From Pseudomonas brassicacearum (GTDB taxonomy: Bacteria > Pseudomonadota > Gammaproteobacteria > Pseudomonadales > Pseudomonadaceae), in NCBI RefSeq assembly GCF_003732265.1, contig NZ_MOBK01000011.1:62001-126000 (forward strand): DNA of 64,000 nt, read 5' to 3'. Shown here one piece after another: positions 1 to 8,430 of this stretch. The translations under genes were made by a program, and so were the position numbers. Within the stretch, counting starts at the first letter, position 1. The number at the start of each line of letters is the position of its first letter. Under the pieces are notes generated by a model. The model did no database searches. It was not told where the DNA came from and saw only the letters and a list, made by a program, of their open reading frames with translations.

Positions 1-2
1 GC

Positions 3-818
3 GCAGGTAAATTGCTCAAGCACGAGCTCAAGGCTGAGAGAAAGGTGGTGAGCGTGGGCGGCGCTTCAGTGCCCGTTCGGATCATCCGGCCCAGAGGTGA
101 ATCAAAGGGCGTCGTGCTGGATTTTCATGGCGGTGGCTGGGTCATCGGCAATGCGCAGATGGATGACAACTTCAACGTTGCCATGGTGAAGACGTGCAAC
201 GTCACGGTCGTATCGGTCGATTACCGGCTTGCCTTATCGACACCGATTGAGGGTGTGATGGAGGATTGTCTGTGTGCCGCGCGCTGGTTACTGAGTGACA
301 GCTGTGAAGAGTCTGCTGGCTTGCCCGTGATCGTCGTCGGTGAATCGGCCGGGGCGCATCTTGCTGCGGCGACGTTGCTGGCGCTGTCACCCGACTTGCT
401 CCAACGGGTGAGCGGCGCGTTGTTGTATTACGGTGTCTACGATTTGACGGGAACGGCGAGCGTGCGTGCGGCGCCCCCTGAAACGCTGGTGTTGGACGGC
501 CCCGGCATGGTTGAAGCGTTGCGCAGGTTGACGCCGAACCTGAATGACCAGCAACGCCGGCAGCCCCCCTTGTCACCGTTGTACGGCGACTTTACGGGTT
601 TTCCGCCGGCGCTGATGTTTGCCGGCGAGCTGGATCCCCTGAGAGACGACACACTCGAATTAGCCGAGCGCTGGATGAAATCGGCACCGGTTGAGGTGCA
701 TGTGTTGGCGTCATGTCCTCACGGGTTTATTCATTTTCCGACGGCCATGGCAGATAGCGTGCTTGCGTATGGCCGTGAGTGGATAACGGCTCGGATCGAT
801 GCGCTGGCAGGCGCCTAG
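3..818 (+). CDS. alpha/beta hydrolase (HSL-like esterase), 5' end outside the window
   Basis: The reading frame is open to the left edge, so the N-terminus is probably missing. The first in-frame start in the window is a TTG at 12, giving 268 aa against roughly 300 or more for the family. Numbering from that TTG, HGGGW (39-43) is the oxyanion-hole motif of hormone-sensitive-lipase-type esterases and GESAG (110-114) is the nucleophile elbow with Ser112. Asp208 (GELDP) and His237 (CPHGF) complete the triad. It is probably a cytoplasmic carboxylesterase or lipase; the substrate cannot be told. It converges on the DUF6124 gene. Confidence 0.85.
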   Translation, partial: AGKLLKHELKAERKVVSVGGASVPVRIIRPRGESKGVVLDFHGGGWVIGNAQMDDNFNVAMVKTCNVTVVSVDYRLALSTPIEGVMEDCLCAARWLLSDSCEESAGLPVIVVGESAGAHLAAATLLALSPDLLQRVSGALLYYGVYDLTGTASVRAAPPETLVLDGPGMVEALRRLTPNLNDQQRRQPPLSPLYGDFTGFPPALMFAGELDPLRDDTLELAERWMKSAPVEVHVLASCPHGFIHFPTAMADSVLAYGREWITARIDALAGA

Positions 819-822
819 CGGT

Positions 823-853
823 GTTGGCGAGGAAGCAAGCTCCCCCGCCAACG
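823..853. terminator. inverted repeat between convergent genes
   Basis: gttggcg and cgccaac form a 7-bp stem directly after the esterase stop. The interior resembles a degraded REP unit. With no clear T-run, it is only a possible bidirectional terminator for the esterase and the DUF6124 gene. Confidence 0.4.
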
Positions 854-864
854 TAATGCAGCGA

Positions 865-1257
865 TTACTTAGGCGGAACGAAGTTATCCAGCATTCGATT
901 CACCGCCAGCTCCCCCAACATGATGACCTGCTGCAACGCCAGGACGTTACTGCGATGAGTCCCCTCTAGCGATGCCGCCACGTTGCTGGCCATGACACTG
1001 GCCGACGCCATGTTCTCGCACGTTTGAACCAGCAAGGTTTCATGGTCGACGTCTGGAGCAATCATGTAAATGGTGCTGGGTTTTCGAGGGGTGTTGTTCA
1101 TGAGCGCCGCCGGGTTGAGATAGAAATTGAGCGCGCGTTCGGCGGCGTCGTGGAGTTTTTTGGGGTCGAGGGTTTCGTACGGGGATACTGAATCGGCGTT
1201 TGGCGGATCGGTATCTGGTGAATCGGTGTCTGGTGGGTTAGGTGTTACCTTGAACAT
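865..1257 (-). CDS. DUF6124 family protein
   Basis: 130 aa. It opens with the MFKVTPNPP start followed by acidic Pro/Thr/Ser/Asp repeats, then a predicted helical body (YETLDPKKLHDAAERAL). This is a small protein family I know from fluorescent pseudomonads (DUF6124, formerly DUF3077); its function is unknown to me. There is no signal peptide or membrane segment. An SD-like ggag (1265-1268 on the opposite strand) lies 7 nt before the ATG. The roughly 230-nt leader upstream is extensively self-complementary and has its own entry; it suggests translational or transcriptional control. Confidence 0.85.
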   Translation of the reverse strand: MFKVTPNPPDTDSPDTDPPNADSVSPYETLDPKKLHDAAERALNFYLNPAALMNNTPRKPSTIYMIAPDVDHETLLVQTCENMASASVMASNVAASLEGTHRSNVLALQQVIMLGELAVNRMLDNFVPPK

Positions 1258-1490
1258 AGATGAACTCCAACTTCTAATATTGAGGAGCCATTACCCTCGC
1301 TACCAAACGAAGGGGTGGCGGCCATACGTGGGTTGGTAGACCGGTAGAAGCTGGAAACCCGGCGCTCACAATGGAGCCCCACGCATGACCACCATAAAAA
1401 CAGAGTCCCAAAAAGAGACTACATAAGGTGTTGTCATGCGGCTTCTAGACGGGCTACCAAACCCGATCACTGTTTTTCAGTGACAGGGAG
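1258..1490 (-). promoter_or_regulatory. structured, possibly bistable 5' leader of the DUF6124 gene
   Basis: On the minus strand this region folds into nested helices. A hairpin tcactg/cagtga (1467-1483) comes first. Helix A pairs 1454-1464 (gggtttggtag) with 1330-1339 (ctaccaaccc). Helix B pairs 1441-1447 (tagaagc) with 1345-1351 (gcttcta). Helix C pairs 1427-1440 (cgcatgac, aa bulge, cacc) with 1382-1393 and is capped by agtctc/gggact (1404-1420). A further hairpin, ggggctc/gagcgcc, makes a three-way junction. The right arms of A and B can instead pair with downstream copies: gtttggtag at 1300-1308 and tagaagt at 1270-1276, the latter touching the ribosome-binding site. The arrangement is riboswitch-like. 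I cannot name an RNA family, and the ligand, if any, is unknown. Confidence 0.6.
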
Positions 1491-1749
1491 ACGATATAGC
1501 CCGCCCCGTAGCCGCACAAGCCGGCGGATTCTCTCTGACCCGTAGGTAACGGCGCAAGGTTTTGTAGCCTTCGGGACGTAACACCAAGTGTTTTTAAACA
1601 CGCGCCATTAAACGTGTGAAGGCTTCCAATAAAATCAAAGAAACGTCCGACATTTTCAGAAATGATCGAATCCTATCGAGTGGCCGGTTTGATGCCTTGA
1701 AGTTCGCTTGGCCCCGAATCGAGTTCCTACGTGAGCGGCTAAACGACGC
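1491..1749. other. gene-free stretch upstream of the DUF6124 leader
   Basis: No convincing gene. It holds a short palindrome, gtgttt/aaacac (near 1588-1601), and GC-rich complementary segments around 1500-1530. The promoter driving the leader on the minus strand presumably lies here, but I could not pick -35/-10 boxes with confidence. Confidence 0.4.
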
Positions 1750-2169
1750 TTAAGGCTGATCAGTCGACGCCCCTTTGAGCTCAACCTGATTGCCATCCGG
1801 GTCAAAGCAATACAGCGACAAGCCATAACCCTCAGCACCAAAGCGCGTGGCCGCTTTCTCCGGCGTCAAACCAAAAGACTGCAAGTGGCTGACAAGTGCC
1901 ACTTCATCAAAGGGTTCGATGCGCAGGCAGACATGGTCAAGGTTACGCCCCTCTGGGCCAGCGGCGGCACCACCCTTGCGCCCCAGCTCCCCGTCCAGGC
2001 TGACGAGGTCGATCATGGAAGTCCCGGCGCGCAAATGCACCAGCCCCAAGTGGTCTTGGCGCTTAACCAGTTCAGCGCCGAATACCTGGGCGTAAAACGC
2101 GATGCTGCGCTCCAGGTCCTGGACGCGCAGCACGATGTGATCAATGTGTTGAATCGTGAACGGATGCAT
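1750..2169 (-). CDS. VOC (glyoxalase/bleomycin-resistance fold) family protein
   Basis: 139 aa from the ATG at 2169 (MHPFTIQHIDHIVLRV). The frame runs further upstream, but only this start begins directly with the vicinal-oxygen-chelate beta strand. HIDHIVLRVQDLERSIAFY opens the first beta-alpha-beta-beta-beta module, LDHVCLRIEP the second, and FDPDGNQVELKG closes it with the conserved metal-ligand Glu. Members include glyoxalase I-like enzymes, dioxygenases and resistance proteins; the substrate is not evident. It is a single gene, divergent from ada. Confidence 0.85.
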   Translation of the reverse strand: MHPFTIQHIDHIVLRVQDLERSIAFYAQVFGAELVKRQDHLGLVHLRAGTSMIDLVSLDGELGRKGGAAAGPEGRNLDHVCLRIEPFDEVALVSHLQSFGLTPEKAATRFGAEGYGLSLYCFDPDGNQVELKGASTDQP

Positions 2170-2287
2170 GAAATCAGTTCCTGAAGGGTTGCATGACCGG
2201 TAACCCGGACACTGTAGTCCAGGGCCACAAAAATTCACTGTCGATTTTCCGGTGGAGTCACCGCCCGCAGGGTTTTATGCTCAGGCC

Positions 2288-3370
2288 ATGAACATACAAA
2301 CCGCATTGCTGCCGCCCCACGCCGAAATGGTTCGCGCCATGCTTGAACGCGACACTGCCTACGAAGGCGTGTTCTTCACGGCCGTGAAAACCACCGGGAT
2401 CTTCTGCCGCCCCGGCTGTACGGCGCGCTCGCCGAAACCGGAGAACGTCGAGTTCTTTGCCCACGCCGATGAATGCATGGCGGCAGGTTATCGCGCGTGT
2501 CTGCGTTGCAAGCCGCTGGACGCTGCGGCCATCGCGCCAGGCTGGGTGCAGACGCTGCTGAAGTCGGTGGACGCCGATCCCGAGCAGCGCTGGACCGACG
2601 CCCAGTTGCTGGCCGAGGGCATCGAGCCGCTGAAGTTGCGGCGCTGGTTCAAACAGCATTTCGGCATGACCTTTCACGCTTGGCTGCGCACCCGTCGCCT
2701 CGGCATGGCGCTGGGCGGGATCAAACAGGGCGATTCCATCGACAGCGCGGCCTTCGATTCGGGTTATGAATCCCTCAGCGGTTTTCGTGACGCGTTCCAG
2801 AAGTCGTTCCACATCACCCCGGGACGAGCCGCACAGAGTGAACCCCTGCTCTTCACCCGGCTGACCACGCCACTGGGGCCGATGATCGCCATGGCCGAGC
2901 GTCGCGGGCTGGTGCTGCTGGAATTCCTCGACCGTCCGGCATTGACCCGTGAAGTCGAAGAGCTGCAAAACCGTTACGGCTACGCGGTCGCGCCGGGACA
3001 CAACGCGCACTTGCAGCAGATCGAGGCCGAACTGGCGCAGTACTTCGCCGGCAAGCTCAGCGAATTCACTGTTGCGCTGCACATGCCCGGCAGCGAGTTC
3101 GCCCGGCAGGTCTGGGCTGCACTGGCACACATCCCGTACGGCCAGACCAGCACCTACGGCAGCATCGCCAGGTTGCTGGGCAAGCCCGGCGCCAGTCGCG
3201 CGGTGGGCCTGGCCAACGGGCACAACCGGCTGGCCATCGTGGTGCCCTGCCACCGGGTGATCGGTGCAGACGGTTCATTGACCGGCTATGGTGGAGGGCA
3301 ACCACGCAAGGCGTTTCTGCTCCGGCTGGAAAACGCTGCGATGCAGATGACCCAACAACTGGCGTTCTGA
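2288..3370 (+). CDS. ada: bifunctional transcriptional activator / O6-methylguanine-DNA methyltransferase Ada
   Basis: 360 aa from the ATG at 2288 (MNIQTALLPP); an upstream in-frame start at 2252 lacks family similarity. The N-terminal zinc domain has Cys40, Cys44, Cys71 and Cys74; Cys40 matches the cysteine that takes methyl groups from phosphotriesters. An AraC-type helix-turn-helix follows (about 95-185). The C-terminal methyltransferase domain carries GQTSTYGSIA and the PCHRVI acceptor site with Cys321. In known Ada proteins, methylation of the N-terminal Cys turns the protein into an activator of the alkylation response. It heads a probable operon with the ICL/PEPM-like gene and the AlkA-like glycosylase. 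Confidence 0.95.
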   Translation: MNIQTALLPPHAEMVRAMLERDTAYEGVFFTAVKTTGIFCRPGCTARSPKPENVEFFAHADECMAAGYRACLRCKPLDAAAIAPGWVQTLLKSVDADPEQRWTDAQLLAEGIEPLKLRRWFKQHFGMTFHAWLRTRRLGMALGGIKQGDSIDSAAFDSGYESLSGFRDAFQKSFHITPGRAAQSEPLLFTRLTTPLGPMIAMAERRGLVLLEFLDRPALTREVEELQNRYGYAVAPGHNAHLQQIEAELAQYFAGKLSEFTVALHMPGSEFARQVWAALAHIPYGQTSTYGSIARLLGKPGASRAVGLANGHNRLAIVVPCHRVIGADGSLTGYGGGQPRKAFLLRLENAAMQMTQQLAF

Positions 3371-3401
3371 TTGCCTCAATCGTCATAAGGAAGGACATTC
3401 G

Positions 3402-4205
3402 ATGGACAAGCAATTCCACCAACTGCACCACGAAGGCTTGTTGATCCTCACCAACGTCGCCGATGCCACCGGGGCGCGCATCGTCGAGCAGCTGGGCTGC
3501 GAAGCCGTTGCGACCAGCAGCGCGGCGGTGGCCTGGGCCCATGGTTATGCGGACGGCAACGCCCTGCCCCTCGATCGTCTGGTTTCGACCGTCGAGTCCA
3601 TCGCCCGGGTGATTTCCGTGCCGTTGACCGTGGACGTCGAGGCCGGTTATTCCGTTGACTTGACGCGGGTCGCTCAAGTGATTGAAGCGGTGATTGCGGC
3701 CGGGGCGGTCGGGATCAATATCGAGGACGGCGCGTCCCCGCCCGAGTTGTTGGTGCGCAAAATCGAAGTGGCGCGCAAGGTGGCGGATCAGCGCAATGTG
3801 CGGCTGTTCATCAATGCGCGCACCGATGTGTACCTCAAGGGATTGGTGCCTGCCGAAGATCGCGTGGCCGAGACCCTCAAGCGTGCCGCGCTGTATCAAG
3901 CCGCGGGTGCCGACGGGTTGTTCGCCGCGGGCGTGTCGGCGGAGTACGAAATCGCTGCGCTGTGCCAAGGCACGACGTTGCCGGTGAACGTGCTGGGGCT
4001 TGCGAGCCTGCCTTCGCCTGAAGCGCTGAAAGCTCTGGGCGTGCGGCGCTTGAGTGCCGGGTCGGGCATCGCCGAATTCCTGTATGGCGCCATGGCCGGG
4101 CTGGCCAAGGGTTTTCTGGACACCGGCAAACTCGACAGCAGTCACCTCAAGGCCTTCACCTACGGTGAAGTCAACGCCCTGCTGAAAACGGCCGGGAACG
4201 CTTGA
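3402..4205 (+). CDS. isocitrate lyase / PEP mutase superfamily protein
   Basis: 267 aa with an ATG preceded by aaggaag. It has the family TIM-barrel features: PLTVDVEAGYS (metal-binding Asp), VGINIEDG, and FINARTDVYL. No true isocitrate-lyase KKCGH loop is seen, so it belongs to the broad ICL/PEPM group (carboxy-PEP mutase, methylisocitrate lyase-like, oxaloacetate hydrolase-like) with unknown substrate. It sits 31 bp after ada and overlaps the following glycosylase start by 4 bp, which implies co-transcription with alkylation repair. A chemical role there is not obvious. Confidence 0.85.
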   Translation: MDKQFHQLHHEGLLILTNVADATGARIVEQLGCEAVATSSAAVAWAHGYADGNALPLDRLVSTVESIARVISVPLTVDVEAGYSVDLTRVAQVIEAVIAAGAVGINIEDGASPPELLVRKIEVARKVADQRNVRLFINARTDVYLKGLVPAEDRVAETLKRAALYQAAGADGLFAAGVSAEYEIAALCQGTTLPVNVLGLASLPSPEALKALGVRRLSAGSGIAEFLYGAMAGLAKGFLDTGKLDSSHLKAFTYGEVNALLKTAGNA

Positions 4206-4828
4206 CCGCCGTGCCCGATCCCTATCGGCCCGCGACCGAATTTCTGGCGTCCCTTGACGCAGACTGGGCGCGCCACATCGCCGTCGTCGGTCCGTGCCTG
4301 CACCAACCGCATGCGGCGCGCGATCCGTATGAGTCGCTGGTGCGGGCGATTGCCTACCAGCAACTGCACGCCAAGGCTGGGGATGCGATTGTCGGGCGCT
4401 TGCTGGCGTTGTTTCCGTCAGTGGCGTTTCCACGGCCGGAGCAGATCCTGGCGACCGGGTTTGATCAATTGCGCAGTTGCGGATTTTCGGCGGGTAAGAT
4501 CGCGACCATTCAGGGGATCGCCCAAGCGACGCTCGATGGCGTGGTGCCCGACTATGCAACGGCGTTGGCCTTGGACGATGAGGTGTTGATCGAGCGTCTG
4601 ATCACCTTGCGTGGGGTTGGCCGCTGGACGGTTGAGATGTTGCTGATTTACAGCCTTGAGCGGCCGGATATCTTGCCGGCCGATGACTTTGGCGTGCGTG
4701 AGGGGTATCGGCGGCTGAAGGGGCTGGAGGTGCAGCCGGCGCGTAAGCAGATGGTGGAGATCGGGTTGGGGTGGAGCCCGTATCGGACGGTGGCGGCGTG
4801 GTATTTGTGGCGGGTGCCTACCCGATAG
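4202..4828 (+). CDS. DNA-3-methyladenine glycosylase II (AlkA-like)
   Basis: 208 aa if it starts at the TTG (4202) that overlaps the upstream stop; a GTG at 4211 is an alternative. The helix-hairpin-helix LRGVGRWTVEML is followed by LPADDFGVREG, whose Asp is the expected catalytic residue of the HhH-GPD superfamily. It excises alkylated bases such as 3-methyladenine. It lacks the N-terminal domain of E. coli AlkA (282 aa), as do many short bacterial homologues. Its place behind ada fits an adaptive alkylation response operon. Confidence 0.88.
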   Translation: MTAVPDPYRPATEFLASLDADWARHIAVVGPCLHQPHAARDPYESLVRAIAYQQLHAKAGDAIVGRLLALFPSVAFPRPEQILATGFDQLRSCGFSAGKIATIQGIAQATLDGVVPDYATALALDDEVLIERLITLRGVGRWTVEMLLIYSLERPDILPADDFGVREGYRRLKGLEVQPARKQMVEIGLGWSPYRTVAAWYLWRVPTR

Positions 4829-4843
4829 ACCGAGTCATCGTTC

Positions 4844-4925
4844 TTCGCGAGCAAGCCCGCTCCCACATTTGACCGCATTCTTCTGGGAGAACTCGGTTAA
4901 ATGTGGGAGCGGGCTTGCTCGCGAA
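4844..4925. repeat. inverted REP pair (REPIN)
   Basis: Two facing copies of the window's REP-like unit (ttcgcgagcaagcccgctcc and its reverse complement) are separated by a short loop. It lies between the convergent alkA-like gene and the polyamine-type binding protein gene, where the hairpin may also stop transcription. Confidence 0.85.
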
Positions 4926-4960
4926 GGGGCCGGCAAACTCACCCCATCACTCAGCGCCAA

Positions 4961-6058
4961 TCACAACCCCGACTTCAACCGGCTAAACGCCCGAATCAAC
5001 GCCCGGTTAAACGCCTTCCCGTTGTCATTCTTGCTATACAACGAAGCCCTCACCTGCGCCGACGGATACGTCCCCGGATCATCACGAATCGCCGGATCGA
5101 CCAGCCCGTCCGCCGCCGTAATCGCATTGGCGTAGTGAATGGTGTCGGTGATCGGCGCGATCACTTCAGGTGTCATCAGGTAATCCATCAATGCCAGCCC
5201 CGCCTCGGGGTGTGGCGCATCCTTGGGAATGACCATGGCGTCAAACCAGATCAACGTGCCTTCCTTGGGTATCCGGTACTTCAGCGTGAACGGTTTCTTC
5301 GCCGCCTCGGCCTGCCCCGCCGCGATGGCCACGTTGCCGTTCCACGACATCGCCACGCAGGTGTTGCCGTTGGCCAGGTCGCTGATGTTCAGGTCATTGT
5401 CGAAGTAGCGAATGTACGGCCGAATCTTCGCCAATTGCTGCTCGGCCAGTTTCAGGTCATCGAGGCTCTGGCGGTTGATGTCCAGGCCCATGTACTTCAT
5501 GACCGCCGCGAATACTTCGTTGGGATCGTTGAGCAGGCTGACCCCGCAATCGGCAAATTTCGATACCACTGCCGGGTCGAAGAGCATCGCCCAACTTTCC
5601 CGTGGCGCGTCGGGCAGGCGCTGCTTCACCGCTTCTTCCTGGTAACCGACGCCGGTGGTGCCCCAGGCATAAATGCCGGCGTAACGGTTGCCCGGATCGA
5701 ACACCGCCATGTGCTGGCGGAATTCCTCGCCGACGCCTTGAAAGTGCGGCGTTTGCTTGCGGTCCAGCGTCTGGATCGCACCGCTCTGGATCGCTCGGGA
5801 CAGATGTTGCCCGGCGGTTAGCACCAGGTCATAGCCGCTGCGACCGGTGAGCAATTTGGTCTCGACGGTTTCCAGTGAATCAAAGTGATCGGCGACCACA
5901 TGGATGCCGGTTTGCTTCTCGAAATTGCTCAGCGTATCCGGCGCCAGGTACTCGCCCCAGATGTACAGGTTGACCACCGGTTTGGCGGTGTCGGCGGCCT
6001 GCACACACAGGGGTGCAAGCACCAGCATTAACGCTTGAGTCAGTTTGTGCAGGCCCAT
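4961..6058 (-). CDS. polyamine-type ABC transporter substrate-binding protein (PotF/SpuD-like)
   Basis: 365 aa with a Sec signal peptide (hydrophobic ALMLVLAPLCVQA, cleavage near AADT). The mature start VNLYIWGEYL with later NNDLN-type and MSWNGNVAIAA segments is typical of PotD/PotF spermidine/putrescine binding proteins. A gggag SD sits 1 nt before the ATG at 6064 but 7 nt before the ATG at 6058, so the latter is chosen. It starts 3 nt after the agmatine deiminase gene, so the two are one operon. It probably captures agmatine, putrescine or a related amine. No cognate permease is adjacent. Confidence 0.88.
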   Translation of the reverse strand: MGLHKLTQALMLVLAPLCVQAADTAKPVVNLYIWGEYLAPDTLSNFEKQTGIHVVADHFDSLETVETKLLTGRSGYDLVLTAGQHLSRAIQSGAIQTLDRKQTPHFQGVGEEFRQHMAVFDPGNRYAGIYAWGTTGVGYQEEAVKQRLPDAPRESWAMLFDPAVVSKFADCGVSLLNDPNEVFAAVMKYMGLDINRQSLDDLKLAEQQLAKIRPYIRYFDNDLNISDLANGNTCVAMSWNGNVAIAAGQAEAAKKPFTLKYRIPKEGTLIWFDAMVIPKDAPHPEAGLALMDYLMTPEVIAPITDTIHYANAITAADGLVDPAIRDDPGTYPSAQVRASLYSKNDNGKAFNRALIRAFSRLKSGL

Positions 6059-6060
6059 GT

Positions 6061-7185
6061 TCATACTCCCTTTTTGTGGCTGGCAGGCGCGGCGTACTGG
6101 GGCATGGTGATGCAAGCCACGTTGCCGCCGCCGAGGAGTATTTCCCGGGAGTTTTCGATGCCGACGATCTTGTGCTGCGGGAACAACTCGGCGAGGGTCG
6201 CCATCGCAGCTTGATCGTTGCGATCGCCAAACAGCGGCACCACGATCGAGGTGTTGCCGGCGTAGTAGTTGATGTACGACGCGCAGATTTGCGTCCCGGC
6301 CTGACGGGTGTGCGTGCTGTCTTGCTGATCCAGGCCCTCGGCTTCTTCGGCGGTCCACTCCAGTACGTCGGGTTGCGGCAGTTTGTGCACGATCAGCTCG
6401 CGGCCACGGCTGTCGCGGGTGCTGCGCAGGATGTCGTAGGCCTCCTGATAGATTTCCCACTGCGGGTCATCGCGGTTGTCGGTCCATTGCAGCACCACTT
6501 CGCCGGGACGCACGAAGCACGCGAGGTCATCGACGTGGCCGTCGGTTTCGTCAAATTTGCAGCCTCGTGGCAGCCAGATGACTTGCTCGGCACCGAGGTA
6601 ATCGGTCAGGCGCCGCGTGACTTCTTCCTTGCCCAGATGCTGGTTGCGATTGCGGTTGAGCAGGCATTGCTCGGTGGTGAGGATGCTGCCCTGGCCGTCG
6701 CTCTGGATGCCGCCCAGTTCGGCGATCAGCGGCGCGCGGTAACGGTCAAAACGTTCGATTTCGAGGATTTTGCTGGCGATCTGATCGTCCTTGTCCCACG
6801 GGTAGTACAAACCGCCGTCGAGACCGCCGTAAGCGTTGAATTCAAAGTCGACACCGCGCACTTCACCGCTGTGGTCATTGACCACGAAGCACGGCCCGCT
6901 GTCGCGGAACCAGGTGTCGTTGCAGGTCATTTCCACCACGCGCACTTGCGGCGGCAACTGACGGCGGGCGGTGGCGAATTGCGCGGCCGAGGCACAGACC
7001 GTGACCGGTTCACTGTGCGAGATCGCGGTGACGATTTGCACCCAGACTTTCTGCGCGGGCTTGGCGCCGTTGCGCCAGACATCGGTGCGCTCCGGCCAGC
7101 CGAGCCAGCAACCGGACTTGGTTTCGAATTCGCCGGGCAAGCGGAAACCGTCTTGCTTGGGGGTGGAAACGAGCAAACGTGCCAT
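6061..7185 (-). CDS. aguA: agmatine deiminase
   Basis: 374 aa from the ATG at 7185, which has gagg 7 nt upstream; a TTG two codons earlier lacks this. It hydrolyses agmatine to N-carbamoylputrescine and ammonia in arginine-to-putrescine catabolism. Family hallmarks are WFRDSGPCFV, DGHVDDLACF (catalytic His/Asp) and GGGNVACIT with the nucleophile Cys358. It is followed by a polyamine-type binding protein and preceded by a LysR regulator on the same strand, which makes a small agmatine-utilisation unit. The usual partner aguB (N-carbamoylputrescine amidase) is not in the window. Confidence 0.93.
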   Translation of the reverse strand: MARLLVSTPKQDGFRLPGEFETKSGCWLGWPERTDVWRNGAKPAQKVWVQIVTAISHSEPVTVCASAAQFATARRQLPPQVRVVEMTCNDTWFRDSGPCFVVNDHSGEVRGVDFEFNAYGGLDGGLYYPWDKDDQIASKILEIERFDRYRAPLIAELGGIQSDGQGSILTTEQCLLNRNRNQHLGKEEVTRRLTDYLGAEQVIWLPRGCKFDETDGHVDDLACFVRPGEVVLQWTDNRDDPQWEIYQEAYDILRSTRDSRGRELIVHKLPQPDVLEWTAEEAEGLDQQDSTHTRQAGTQICASYINYYAGNTSIVVPLFGDRNDQAAMATLAELFPQHKIVGIENSREILLGGGNVACITMPQYAAPASHKKGV

Positions 7186-7285
7186 GGTCAAACCTCGTCA
7201 GCGGGGATTGGAATGACCACAGGCTAAGGTCGCTGGCGCCCTCCTCGCCAACGATGATTATTTCGGGACAGTTGAATTCAACTCA

Positions 7286-8170
7286 TCAATCGATCAGCTG
7301 ATCGTTGAACCATTCGAGCATCTGCGCCACCGCCGGACGCTCCAGCCGCACCCGCTCGCATACCAGCGCGTATTGGCCGAGGGCAGTCATGCTCGAGGTG
7401 AAAGGCCGGACCAGACGCCCGCTGAGCAAATCTTCCTGCGCCGTGAGGTTATCGCCCATAGCCACGCCCTGCCCTTGGGCCGCGGCTTCCAGCGCGAGGC
7501 CGGCGTGAGCGAAATACAGCTGTCGCTCGGGGCGTTGATCACCGGCATGGCTGGTCAGCCAGGCGGTCCAGGTCTTTCCATCCTGATCGTCGTGCAGCAG
7601 GCAATGACGGGCCAGATCCTTCGGCGTTTTCAAGGTGCCCTGATTGAACAGGCCGGGGCTGCACACCGGGAAGAACTGCAACGCCGGCAAAGGCCTGACG
7701 AAGTACGCGCTGCTGTCCACCGGACCGGTGCCGTAGGTGATCGCCAGGTCGATATCTTCACCCGGCGCCGTGCCGTCAATCGGTTGTTCGTACAGGTGCA
7801 GGGTGATGTGCGGATAGCGCGCGTAGAAATCCGTGAGGCGGCTCATCAACCACTTTTGCGCCAACTCGGCGGTGACGGCCAGGCGCAACACCGCCAGGGA
7901 TGATGGATCGCGCAGTTCGTCGCAGGCATCGCCGATCAGTTCGAAGGCTTGCTGCAGGCTTTGCATCAGTCGGCCGGCGGCCATGGTCGGGCGAATCTGC
8001 CGGCCTTCGCGGATGAACAGCGAAACGCCTAACTGTTCTTCCAACTGACGGATTTGGTGGCTGACGGCGCTGTCGGTGACGCACAACTCGGCGGCGGCCC
8101 GGCCGAAATGCGCGTGGCGGGCGGCGCATTCGAAGGTTCGCAGTGCGGCTAAGGAAGGCAATCGTCGCAT
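7286..8170 (-). CDS. LysR family transcriptional regulator (GcvA-like)
   Basis: 294 aa from the ATG at 8170 (MRRLPSLAALRTFECAA), the typical GcvA/AmpR-subgroup start. Another ATG ten codons upstream (8200) cannot be excluded. The winged HTH is at about 15-50 (AAAELCVTDSAVSHQIRQLE), followed by a substrate-binding domain. It lies 100 bp upstream of aguA on the same strand, so it may control the agmatine genes; that link is inferred from position only. The longer frame upstream runs into a REP pair and is not used. Confidence 0.88.
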   Translation of the reverse strand: MRRLPSLAALRTFECAARHAHFGRAAAELCVTDSAVSHQIRQLEEQLGVSLFIREGRQIRPTMAAGRLMQSLQQAFELIGDACDELRDPSSLAVLRLAVTAELAQKWLMSRLTDFYARYPHITLHLYEQPIDGTAPGEDIDLAITYGTGPVDSSAYFVRPLPALQFFPVCSPGLFNQGTLKTPKDLARHCLLHDDQDGKTWTAWLTSHAGDQRPERQLYFAHAGLALEAAAQGQGVAMGDNLTAQEDLLSGRLVRPFTSSMTALGQYALVCERVRLERPAVAQMLEWFNDQLID

Positions 8171-8247
8171 GAGGTCAGCCTTGGATATGAAGGTGTCCAT
8201 GCTGCCTTGGGCATCCGCGGGCGTCCAGTGAGACCGCGTTATCGTTC

Positions 8248-8322
8248 TTCGCGAGCAGGCTCGCTCCCACAGGTATTTTGTGAACGCTGAAGATCCAATG
8301 TGGGAGCGAGCTTGCTCGCGAA
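8248..8322. repeat. inverted REP pair (REPIN)
   Basis: ttcgcgagcaggctcgctcc faces gggagcgagcttgctcgcgaa across a short loop, in the gap between the LysR gene and the divergent thioesterase gene. Confidence 0.85.
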
Positions 8323-8430
8323 GGGGCCGGCACATTCACCACAAATCCGTCGGCCCATCACCCTCCCTTATCCACCATGACTTCCCTCCACACCCGGCGC
8401 ATGTTGGTGCCTCAATCGGAGGGATTCGCC

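Noticed and set aside
1127..1339. 70-codon plus-strand frame over the DUF6124 gene start and leader
   Set aside because: Antisense to DUF6124 and to a folded leader; no support as a gene.
3066..4559. 497-codon minus-strand frame across ada, the ICL/PEPM gene and alkA
   Set aside because: It spans three well-supported genes on the opposite strand; composition is typical of a shadow frame.
4901..7227. plus-strand frames opposite the binding protein and agmatine deiminase genes
   Set aside because: Shadows of aguA and the PotF-like gene; the latter have clear motifs and ribosome sites.
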